Positions 56,181 through 64,000 of a stretch of DNA of 64,000 bases are shown here, piece by piece. The notes under the pieces are model-generated. The model saw only the letters and a program-made list of their open reading frames with translations. It did no database searches and was not told the DNA's origin. The stretch spans positions 210,593,324 through 210,657,323 of the forward strand of contig OZ020611.1 of the NCBI GenBank assembly GCA_963971575.1, written 5' to 3'. The stretch is from Liopterus haemorrhoidalis (taxonomy: Eukaryota; Arthropoda; Insecta; Coleoptera; Dytiscidae). The first letter of the stretch is position 1, and each line of letters begins with the position of its first letter. The translations under genes were made by a program, and so were the position numbers.

Positions 56181-56420
56181 TAGGGTTGTACATCGAAGGC
56201 AAAACATCGATGTTAACATCGGCGCTTACTATCGATGTTGAAAAACATCGATGTTTCCGATACATCAATTCCAGCGCTCTAGCACTAGTTTCTGAATTTC
56301 AAAGTTTAAACAGCGACATCGGTAGTAGACATCGATGTTTTATCGATACTATCGCCATCTGACCATCGATGGTAAAAACATCGATGTTTTCGATACATCG
56401 ATGTTTTTTTCTCATCCCTA
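56181..56420. mobile_element. 240-bp hAT MITE of the CATCGATG family
   Basis: TAGGGTTG..CATCCCTA ends, flanked by TGTGGATC (56173-56180) and TACGGATC (56421-56428), 6 of 8 matching. The body is almost entirely ACATCGATGTT/TATCGATA subterminal repeats and matches both ends of 4871-6108. Confidence 0.8.
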
Positions 56421-56429
56421 TACGGATCC

Positions 56430-56560
56430 AAGAGCTGGAGATGCATGCAAAATGTCAACTCTTTAAGTCTAGTCGTTTGGCCACAATTACTAATGACAGA
56501 CAGACGCACGAGTGACGGTATAGGTAAGTGTTTCATAATCTTACCTACGAAAACTTAAAA
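56430..56560 (-). repeat. Family 1 core fragment
   Basis: In reverse: ATTGTGGCCAAACGACTAGA, a short GTCTG piece and the ACTTACCTATACCGTCAC end. Confidence 0.65.
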
Positions 56561-57594
56561 ATTTTATTTCTAGTATAGAAGAAATTTTTGGATTTTTGAA
56601 AAATTATATATTAATTTTAATTTCTAAGGTATTAAATAAATGATCATAATCCATAATAGAAATAAACTAATTTTCGAGAAATTTTTTTCCTGTTTAAAAA
56701 AAGTGTCCAAAATGTATTGTCAGTTAATAGACACCTACGAAATCCTAAAATATGTAAAAATAGACACTTCCTATATCCAGATTATTAGTTATCTAGAAAA
56801 CCAAATATTTGACATTGCAAAACGGGGGCCAAAAATCAACCAATCACAACATTACGTAAATCTGAGTATTGTACATTTTGGCATAATACAATAATTCTCT
56901 TGTCTACAGTAAAAAAAATTAACTTCCTAACATGAGCCGTCAAGCCAAATCTTGAAAAACGATATTACTAAATCCTATTATATATTATCTATGAAAAATT
57001 GCCCTCCTTAATGTGAATATAATGCTCGACTTTCCCACAAAACCTATCAATACGATTAGTTCACAAATATACTTTACATCTCCGTAGCGAATTGAAAATT
57101 ACACGCATCATAATAATATCCCTAAAAGTAACCAAAAACCGAAAAACATTACAAACAATTTTCCCATAGTCGTGTCACTTTTACAACTCACTTTAACATG
57201 TTACAATTCCCCGGGGAAAGGGAAGGGGAGAGGTCCCGAGGGAAGATGTAGCGAGCTACGGGAACACATGTACAAGCAGTGTGGTCCTGCTGCGATTTAT
57301 TGGGACTGGAAAACGCGGCTAATTGGCTTGCGACAGAGAAACTCACACGTTTCCGTTTAGAGGACGGCTTGTTAGATGTCTCTACGTCATTAGCCAACGT
57401 TATGGCAGTGTAAAGAGTTTTGCGGACTTTCAAATTGGATTGTTAAAATATATTTAGAGTAATTATTATGCCAGGTTATTTTTATATTTATTATATTGCT
57501 TTCTTTTATGTCTATATTAAGGGTTAATAAGCTGTTTTTGTTTTCGTTGTGTTATTTAATGCTATTTTTAATATTTTTTTACTATTGTTGTAAA
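56561..57594. other. Mostly unassigned; family 1 end at 56725-56780
   Basis: ACACCTACGAAATCCTAAAA at 56730 is a family 1 end. 57190-57430 is GC-rich (CCCCGGGGAAAGGGAAGGGG) but shows no recognisable gene on either strand. Confidence 0.35.
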
Positions 57595-57690
57595 GCTTCG
57601 ATACGGTAGCGCAGATTTAGTTACACTCCTTCTCGTGGCTAAAGTATCTGGGCTCTAATTCCGGTCAGGGCATAGATATTTATACTCGTA
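57595..57690 (+). repeat. Diverged tRNA-derived SINE
   Basis: ACGGTAGCGCAGATT (A-box region) and GGGCTCTAATTCCGGTCAGG then GCATAGATATTTAT correspond to the SINE at 36860-37000. The B box has decayed. Confidence 0.6.
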
Positions 57691-57882
57691 TTTGTCACTT
57701 CATCATCATTAAGCAGGGACGTAGCCGGGGGGGGGCATAGGGGCATTTGCCCCCCCCAGGATAGTTTACCTTATATAAAATATAATTTAGGTTGCTAGAA
57801 GTTTTCTCCACCGGAGGTGAAGAAAATTTATAAATTTACTGGACTCATTTAAATTATTTAATATACTACAAAAGACCTAGAA

Positions 57883-58926
57883 CAGGGGTTGGCCACCTGC
57901 GGCTCTTTCAGAAAATTTTGTGGCTCTTTGAAAATTGGCTGGTTTTTATTTTAATATAATCTATTTTTTAATTTTCAACTTTCTGCCTGTACTATACAAG
58001 TTTTGTATTTTTCAGAATGTTTTACGGTGCAATTCACGCCCGGTAATTCCCCGAGTTACTGCATATTCCCTTTTAGAAGAAGTTATTTGTTTCGAAAAAA
58101 AGTTATCTGTATTTGTGAATGATTTACGTGCAAAAACATTTTTACATTTTATTAATTTATAAAAACATGTTATTAATGCATTGTTTTTGCACAAACTATT
58201 GTTAACATGCAAGAAGCTTTTCGAGATAGATTTAAAGAGTTTAGAAAATATAAAGCTACACTAGCTTTTTTGACAAAACCAATTGAAGTATATATGTAGC
58301 AATTACATTTATCACCTTCAATTAGTGGATTTGAAATCCAAAGGTTTATGGAATAATATATTCTTAAAACTTAATTCTGGACTGGAAAATTTAGAAAGAA
58401 AAAAGTGAATTTTATATTCCCAGCATAAGAGGACCGAAATTCGCAATCTTCAAAATGTAGATAAAGTTCTTTTCGAAGCTTGGAACCGTCTTCCAGTATC
58501 GTTCAATCTTTTAAAAGATTATGCTTTTGGGCTACTGACAATTTTCGGATCCACAAATTACTGTAAGCAAATCTTTTCACATATGAAATTAATAAAGAGT
58601 CAGTTAAGAAGTAATCTTACTGACCTGAAACTTGAGTGCTGCCTTAAGTTAAAGATTACTGAATATTCACCAAATATTAAAGTCTTATAGAACTATTAGA
58701 ATTATTACCTTGTAATATACTGGCAACTACAATAGGTATCACAAACTAAATGTATAAGTAAATATTAATTTATTGTAATACTTGATTATTTTAAAACAAA
58801 TAAACAATTTTTACGTTTTTTTTCTTAAATATAGCATATATTTTTTAGCGGCTCTTCCATGTTATTGTGTTTTTTTTTTTTCAATATAGATTTGGCTCTT
58901 TGTCACTGAAAGGTTGCCAACCCTTG
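57883..58926 (+). mobile_element. Deleted hAT (Charlie-like) element (inner), perfect 8-bp TSD
   Basis: CAGGGGTTGGCCACCTGCGG to AGGTTGCCAACCCTTG, flanked by ACCTAGAA at 57875-57882 and 58927-58934. It contains the C-terminal part of its transposase. TGGCTCTTTG words near both ends form subterminal inverted repeats. Confidence 0.93.
58208..58690 (+). pseudogene. hAT transposase C-terminal remnant
   Basis: The frame from 58208 gives MQEAFRDRFKEFRKYKATLA, like the segment before the dimerisation region of GTF2IRD2/ZBED-type hAT proteins. After stops and a shift, the last 70 residues, ending at TAG 58688-58690, read DYAFGLLTIFGSTNYCKQIF and MKLIKSQLRSNLTDLKL. This is the hAT C-terminal dimerisation domain (usual pattern ALLSVFGSTY.CE..FS.M..IK...R..LT...L). 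The N-terminal zinc finger and most of the catalytic core are missing, so this is a non-autonomous, defective copy. Confidence 0.88.
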
Positions 58927-59059
58927 ACCTAGAACGCTGTTATTTTCTACCCAAGCCATGTAATTATTGTCATACCGACCAATTTAGAATATTGTGTTAT
59001 TTTTGCCCCCCCCCCCAAGTTGAAATCCTGGCTACGTCCCTGTCATTAAGTAAAATAAA

Positions 59060-59600
59060 ATAAAACCTCACATACGAGAGATGATAAGAAAGTTTCTAGA
59101 ACAAGATAGAAAAGAAAGCTTTTTGGGGCAAAATTGTGTTTATTTTTCTACATAGTTTCCATTCAGCTCTATACGTTTAGTCCAACGATTTCCAAGACCT
59201 TTCATTCCTTTAGAAAAATAAGAATTATCTGAACTCTAGAAGTATCAATTTACAACTTCAATGACATCAGTATTTGATGAGAATATCTTACCAGCTAATC
59301 ATTTTTTGAGTTTTCGAAACAGTAAGAAATCGGAGGGGCTGGTCTGGCGAGTACGGTGCATGTTCGATTAATCCTAATTCATGCAGTTTCGCCATCGCAA
59401 TTATCGATTTGTGGGAACTTGCATTAATTTAATTCCACCAAGATGGTGTACCAAGATTTTTTTCTTTGCCAAATAAGGCCTGTTGGTTTTGATTTTTCGT
59501 GCACGTGAACTAGCCTGTTATTGTTCTTCCATGTTGCAAGTAGTCGATAAAAATTATTCCTCGGGAATCCCAAAAAACGGTAGCCGTAACCTTAAAAGCT
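59060..59600 (-). pseudogene. Mariner transposase C-terminal relic
   Basis: Minus strand. AMAKLHELGLIEHAPYSPDQ near 59395-59335 carries the region before the third Asp. GMKGLGNRWTKRIELNGNYV near 59210-59150 is the mariner C-terminus, followed by a stop. An ACGAGAGATGATAAGAAAGT stretch at 59074 may be the TIR end. The N-terminal half is not seen, and frame breaks are present. Confidence 0.7.
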
Positions 59601-60183
59601 GATGACATTATCTTGGCCTGCTTCGGAATTGGTTCAGCGCGTGTTATCCCCTATAAATATTATTTATTTATCCACTGTTCTACATTTAGTTTTTATCCTA
59701 GAGATGGTTTTTATTGTGTAGATACAATATAAATTAGTTAAAATGATTAATTGTTTTTCATTGGTGTACAAATAGCTATGCTAAAAGCAAGAATCAGGTT
59801 GCAGCAGAAGAAATTAATTGACCTGTATCATTTCATTTCTAAGTATTTTACTGTATTTGTAATTTAATCAAGTTTATTAAGACTTTTACCTGTTGAAAAG
59901 TTTATTATTATTTTTGTTATAATCTAATATGCTTTCAAATATATACAGCCAAATATATTTACAGTTAACGTAAATTAAATATATGTGTAGTTAATTTTTT
60001 TTTTTTTTTTTGTAAAATCCACTGACCCGTTTCACACCCCGTACTCCTCTATACGTTCCTCGTCAGTGCCTGGTTAAGCTTCAGGGGGGCCAGGGGCGGT
60101 TGATGTAAGCCCCCTCCCCACATTTTAATATCAATATGCCTCTAAAATAGACTTTCAGCAAACTTTAAAATGTTTTTCTATAG
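59601..60183. other. Unassigned
   Basis: 60068-60120 (CAGTGCCTGGTTAAGCTTCA, GGGGGGCCAGGGGCGG) looks like a hAT-type terminus without a partner. There is no gene. Confidence 0.35.
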
Positions 60184-60860
60184 TTTTTACCGACCGCCAA
60201 CATATATAAGGGAGGTATTGTGATCATACCGATTTTGACATTTTGAGATTTCGATGGATCTCCACGAAATGAGGTCCGTATATAACGTTTTGACTATTTT
60301 TAGCATGATGTCTGTCGATCTGTCTGTCCGTCTGTCCGTCTGTCCGTCTGTCCGTCTGTCCGTCTGTCCGTCTGTCCGTCTGTCCGTCTGTCCGTCTGTC
60401 CGTCTGTCCGTCTGTCCGTCTGTCCGTCTGTCCGTCTGTCCGTCTGTCCGTCTGTCCGTCTGTCCGTCTGTCCGTCTGTCCGTCTGTCCGTCTGTCCGTC
60501 CGTCCGTCCGTCCGTCCGTCCGTCCGTCCGTCCGTCCGTCCGTCCGTCCGTCCGTCCGTCCGTCGGTCCGTCTGTCCGTCTGTCCGTCTGTCCGTCTGTC
60601 CGTCTGTCTGTCTGTCTATGAACACGTGCAGAGCAAATTCGGCTGAAATTATTTTTATGAAACTTCATATTTAAGCTTCTGCCATCAATGCCACGAGTTG
60701 ATCAACTTTTGGTACAAATCGGTTGACTAAAAATGTGAGTTTACTCCTGTCGATTTTAAGATTTTTGCGAATATTCCGGAAAAATATTTCGAAAAAATTT
60801 ATTGAACAAAAGTTGCTACAGAAGCATTAAAAAACAACTTTTATTTGAGACCTTTTTTTA
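60184..60860 (+). mobile_element. Family 2 copy with expanded (GTCY)n
   Basis: TTTTTACCGACCGCCAACAT to AGCAAATTCGGCTGAAATTA and CTCCTGTCGATTTTAAGATT, as in the other family 2 copies. The end segment 60880-60990 (TATTTTATACAAGTACTTTA in reverse) is inverted relative to the 53 kb copy. Confidence 0.85.
60309..60617. repeat. (GTCTGTCC)n / (GTCC)n minisatellite
   Basis: About 22 units of GTCTGTCC, then ~18 units of GTCC (60490-60565), then GTCTGTCC again. Frames through it on both strands (poly-DRRT or poly-SVCP) are not genes. Confidence 0.97.
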
Positions 60861-60996
60861 TAAAACGAAATAATATTGAAAAATTTACGAAATTTTTTGA
60901 AAAAATCAGCTGTTGCCACCACAGGACCGACCGCCATCATAAAGTACTTGTATAAAATACATTCTAGCAGCAAAGTAGAAATAACTTGGCCTAATA

Positions 60997-62259
60997 CAAG
61001 ATGTCTCAAAAGAAATTTTATATTTAGGGTCGATTAAAAAAAAAGTAAGCCGTATATAGAAAAAATGTTTATTAATTATTAAAATACACTTTTTGGTGAT
61101 TTATTTCTTAAAAATAATATCGTCTAAATGTAGACCCTCGCGTTCTCGGCACTCATTTAATTGAACAGTAAAATTACTTATGACGTCTCGGCAGGTGGAC
61201 TCAGGGATGGCTGCCATTTCGTGACGGATATTTTCTTTCAAATGCGCCAGTGAAGTCGATTTATTGGCGTAAACTTTAGATTTAAGATAACCCCATAGGA
61301 AAAAGTCCATAGGGGTTAAATCTGGACTGCGTGGAGGCCAATTTATGTCACCTCTCCGGGAGATCAATTTGCCTGAGAAAATTTCACGAACACGTGGCAG
61401 AGACATATTGGACGTGTGTGAAGTTGCTCTGTCCTGTTGGAACCATGTTCTTTGGTTATAGCCAGGAAAGTTTTGCAGTTCAGGTACCAAGCAGTTGTCT
61501 AACATCTCCACATAACGCTCTGAATTCACTGTAACTGCACGCCCCCTTTCGTCTTCAAAAAAGTAAGGGCCGGTAATTTCTCGCGCCGACATCGCAACCC
61601 ATACAGTCACTTTAGGCGAATGTAGGGGTTTCTGATGTTTGCGTTTCGGATTCGTTGCACTCCAGTAGCGGCAGTTCTGCTTATTTACGTGGCCATTAAG
61701 ATGAAAATGAGCTTCATCCGAAAACAAAATGTTGGTAAACGTTGAAAATCGCTCAATCACCTGATTTACGAAATTAAGCCTCTGACTGGCATCTTGGGGC
61801 TTTAATTCTTGCACCAATTGAATTTTGTAGGGGTGCAGCTTTAGGTCTTTGTGCATAATGCGATGTAATGATGATCTATGCACATTTAAAGCACTTGCGC
61901 GCTTCCGAATTGAAAGGTTCGGGTCGTCACGAACAGACTGATTAACATTATCCACGTTTTCTACCGTTCTTGATGACCTAGGTCGCCCGGATTTTGATTT
62001 ATCCAGCGTTGTACCAGTCTCTTCAAACTTTTTAACCCAATTTCGAATGAGAGGAATGCTTGGCGCATCATTTAAGTGGCGAAAACCTCGAATACTGCCG
62101 AATTTTCTACGCGCTACAGTCGCCGAATCACCGTTTTTGTAAAACTCTCGCACGCATAACGCGCAGTCTGCTCCCGAGAAACGCTCCATAGCGACTGAAT
62201 TCCCAAGAGTCAGGCTACCGATTGCTAAATAAATATAAAATTTCTTTTGAGACATCTTG
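60997..62259 (-). mobile_element. Complete Tc1-mariner-superfamily transposon, DD41D group
   Basis: Perfect 30-bp TIRs beginning CAAGATGTCTCAAAAGAAAT, flanked by TA (60995-60996, 62260-62261). Length is 1263 bp. A single uninterrupted transposase gene fills it. It is the best-preserved element of the window and the only candidate for recent or current activity. Confidence 0.93.
61101..62189 (-). CDS. DD41D transposase (IS630-Tc1-mariner superfamily), intact
   Basis: It would catalyse cut-and-paste transposition at TA sites in the nucleus. 362 residues. I start at the ATG at 62189 (MERFSGADCALCVREFYKNG): the open frame continues upstream to 62387, but that part reads through the TIR and flanking DNA. 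Residues ~8-55 and ~85-115 look like two helix-turn-helix units joined by GRPR (68-71). Catalytic residues: Asp158 in ILFSDEAHF, Asp253 in WFQQDRATSHTS, Asp295 in RSPDLTPMDFFLWG. Exactly 41 residues separate the last two, which places it in the DD41D (rosa/VISITOR-like) group, not DD34D mariner. C-terminus VQLNECREREGLHL. There are no stops or frameshifts. The gene's stop lies 104 bp from the outer TIR edge. Activity is inferred, not shown. Confidence 0.93.
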   Translation of the reverse strand: MERFSGADCALCVREFYKNGDSATVARRKFGSIRGFRHLNDAPSIPLIRNWVKKFEETGTTLDKSKSGRPRSSRTVENVDNVNQSVRDDPNLSIRKRASALNVHRSSLHRIMHKDLKLHPYKIQLVQELKPQDASQRLNFVNQVIERFSTFTNILFSDEAHFHLNGHVNKQNCRYWSATNPKRKHQKPLHSPKVTVWVAMSAREITGPYFFEDERGRAVTVNSERYVEMLDNCLVPELQNFPGYNQRTWFQQDRATSHTSNMSLPRVREIFSGKLISRRGDINWPPRSPDLTPMDFFLWGYLKSKVYANKSTSLAHLKENIRHEMAAIPESTCRDVISNFTVQLNECREREGLHLDDIIFKK

Positions 62260-62261
62260 TA

Positions 62262-62755
62262 TTTTCTAACAGAGATATTATTTCTCATGACCATGGAAAC
62301 GTTACATATTGTGGTATTATTATTATCTAAATATGCGACCAACGATTGTAATTGTTGAAATGATAAAGTGACATGGACACTTGACATTATTAATGACAGT
62401 GTCAGTTCACGTTACTAGAGTAACATTTTTTTATATACTATTTTGTTATGATTGTTAAGTTGTTGATTAAACAAAAAATGTTGTAATATTATTATATTGT
62501 GTCAATCCATTCCATTAATAAAAGTAATATATACTTTGTGTAGTATAATTATTGCCAATACACTGTGTACGCTCTGGGATAATTATCAACAGTAATAAAT
62601 CTATTGCTATATTCAGATCTATTATAGAAGATTGCAAAGTTTTATTTATTGCATTGAATCTTGAAAGAACATTATTCCAAAAATGACAAAGGATACTTGT
62701 TTCCACGAACTCCATTTTGGTCCATTTTATATTTTCAGCAAAAATAATTCATATA
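62262..62755. other. AT-rich, no feature seen
   Basis: Flank of the DD41D element. The upstream extension of its frame (to 62387) is not considered part of the gene. Confidence 0.4.
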
Positions 62756-63021
62756 CAGTGGTATCTCGGTTTTCGTTGGCAACGGTTATCGTCGGTTTCG
62801 GTTTTCGTCGATTTTTTCGCGAAAATTGTGTCTCGGTTTTCGGATTTCGTCGGTGTACCCGCCCGTCTAGCCAAACAATTCCATTGCTTCCCAGTGTTAG
62901 TGTTTTTGTGCTTTTTTTATTGTATGATTATTGAGGTATAATAATTGCCTCGGTTTTCGTCGGTTTCGGATTTTAACGATTGTTTTCGGACGGATTATCG
63001 ACGAAAACCGAGGTACCACTA
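62756..63021. mobile_element. 266-bp Tigger-like MITE
   Basis: CAGTGGTATCTCGGTTTTCG and (reversed) TAGTGGTACCTCGGTTTTCG, flanked by TA (62754-62755, 63022-63023). The interior is dense in CGGTTTTCGTCG repeats. The terminus is that of pogo/Tigger elements. Confidence 0.8.
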
Positions 63022-63023
63022 TA

Positions 63024-64000
63024 TATTATAAAATTATGCGGCTCCGCCCCTCTTAATCCGGAACTGCTATACTTGGACAGGACAATTCTTCTTTAACAGA
63101 CAATTCGTCAATTCTTCTTTGTTTGTTCTTGACAATTCTTCTTTGTTTTGCCCTATTTATAAGTCTCAGTTTTGTCCTGCTTTGAAAATATTTGTTTTTA
63201 TTGTCCTACCTTGTCTTATTAAACAGGATTTATTTTTAATTTTGTGTACCGAAATTAGTGTTATATAGTAGCTTGTAGCATTATTATAAGTAAGGTCAAG
63301 TTGTGCGATTGAAATATAATTCTAGTATTTTGTTTAACACATATGTTGATTTTTTGCGCTTAGATATAATCATTTGCGAATGAGTTACGATTAAGTTCAA
63401 TTTCTATACGTGAACACGGATGATAATTTTTAAATGTAATTATATATTTTATAAACATATAATTTAAGAGCGTAATTGATACCGCTTTGAGAAAAAATTA
63501 TATTAGCTAATGATATTAATATTAGATTTATGTTACGAACAGGAAATTTGTGTTTTTTTGTTTCTGGTGATTTAATTTAAATTTATAAAAAAATAATTTG
63601 GTTATAATATAAGAAATATAATTAAGAACAACATATGGGATCCCTGAAAACAAAAATGGTGAAAGTTTACGTAAATTGTGATTTTTCACAAATTTCAGGA
63701 TTTCATAGTTATTTCGTAGGTAAAGGAAGCCATAATCAAAATCAACCATTTTTCCACTTCAGTTCGAGTCACATTTCAAATTTAGGTTTAGTTTAAATTT
63801 TCCCTCGGTGGAGAGTAGGCAGAACTCTCCACCAAATATAAACAGGAAATAGCATTTTACACAACTCACCTTGCTCTTCCATGCAGGCGTTATTTTGTTG
63901 TTCAATTATATCTTGAATGTGCATTTCAAAACTGATAATATGCAGCTCTAATTTTATTTTGTGCAGTGTTAGATAAACATTAATATTAACGAAAAATTAT
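63024..64000. other. Mostly unassigned; family 1 end fragment at 63655-63722
   Basis: 63079-63150 has four short GACAATTCTTCTTT tandem units. 63675-63722 (reverse: TACCTACGAAATAACTATGA, AATTTGTGAAAAATCACAA) is a family 1 end. No gene is seen. Confidence 0.35.

Larger units (their letters stand above)
57714..59042. mobile_element. hAT-like element (outer), perfect 8-bp TSD
   Basis: CAGGGACGTAGCCGGGGGGG to GAAATCCTGGCTACGTCCCTG, flanked by TCATTAAG at 57706-57713 and 59043-59050. Without the nested 1044-bp element (plus one TSD copy) it would be about 277 bp. Confidence 0.92.

Noticed and set aside
57180..57433. Host exon in the GC-rich block
   Set aside because: Open frames on both strands overlap, have no recognisable domain and lack clear splice context.
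60224..60668. Overlapping frames of 120-133 codons on both strands
   Set aside because: They are translations of the (GTCY)n minisatellite; any such array is open in several frames.
62190..62387. N-terminal extension of the DD41D transposase
   Set aside because: It reads through the TIR and flanking DNA. The ATG at 62189 lies inside the TIRs, giving a protein with a normal start for the family.

Overview
The window looks like intergenic DNA from an insect or related arthropod nuclear genome. It is AT-rich and packed with decayed transposable elements (TEs): mariner, Tc1, pogo/Tigger, DD41D, hAT, PIF/Harbinger, Helitron, non-LTR retrotransposons and a gypsy fragment. It carries (GTCY)n-bearing repeats and short runs of TTAGG, the common insect telomere motif. 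A 200-base run of N marks an assembly gap. I found no host protein-coding gene that I can support. The only open reading frame that looks intact for a known family is a transposase at 61101-62189 (minus).

Layout. 0-6 kb: hAT and Helitron ends, two TIR MITEs, a Helitron-like element with three ~350-bp tandem units, a 5'-truncated LINE with a (TAAG)n tail, and a hAT element rich in CATCGATG. 7.6-10 kb: a hAT MITE with an exact 8-bp target duplication, and a 120-bp satellite. 11-16.5 kb: LINE RNase H tail, gypsy integrase tail, a mariner split by another element, and an inverted mariner relic. 17-23 kb: a Helitron with canonical ends, a pogo-like element, a primer-binding-site-like motif and a TIR element. 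24-30 kb: DD41D-like, mariner and Tc1 relics, some carrying nested insertions. 30-35 kb: a LINE inside a repeat, then MITEs and the gap. 36-49 kb: a tRNA-derived SINE, a Harbinger fragment, nested hATs, two near-full copies of a (GTCTG)n repeat family (family 1), and a long inverted repeat. 49-64 kb: a TIR element holding TTAGG-bearing tandem units, large 8-bp minisatellites, nested hATs, the intact DD41D transposon and a Tigger-like MITE.

Three (GTCY)n families recur. Family 1 has inverted ends, a microsatellite and a palindromic tail. Family 2 has a Helitron-like CTAG end at 53.6 kb. Family 3 carries the longest minisatellite. Their layout resembles the DINE-1/mini-me/HINE (Helentron-associated) elements known from insects. 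The insertions are nested, and several can be ordered in time from target-site duplications. All calls come from reading the sequence by eye; no alignment or database search was run.
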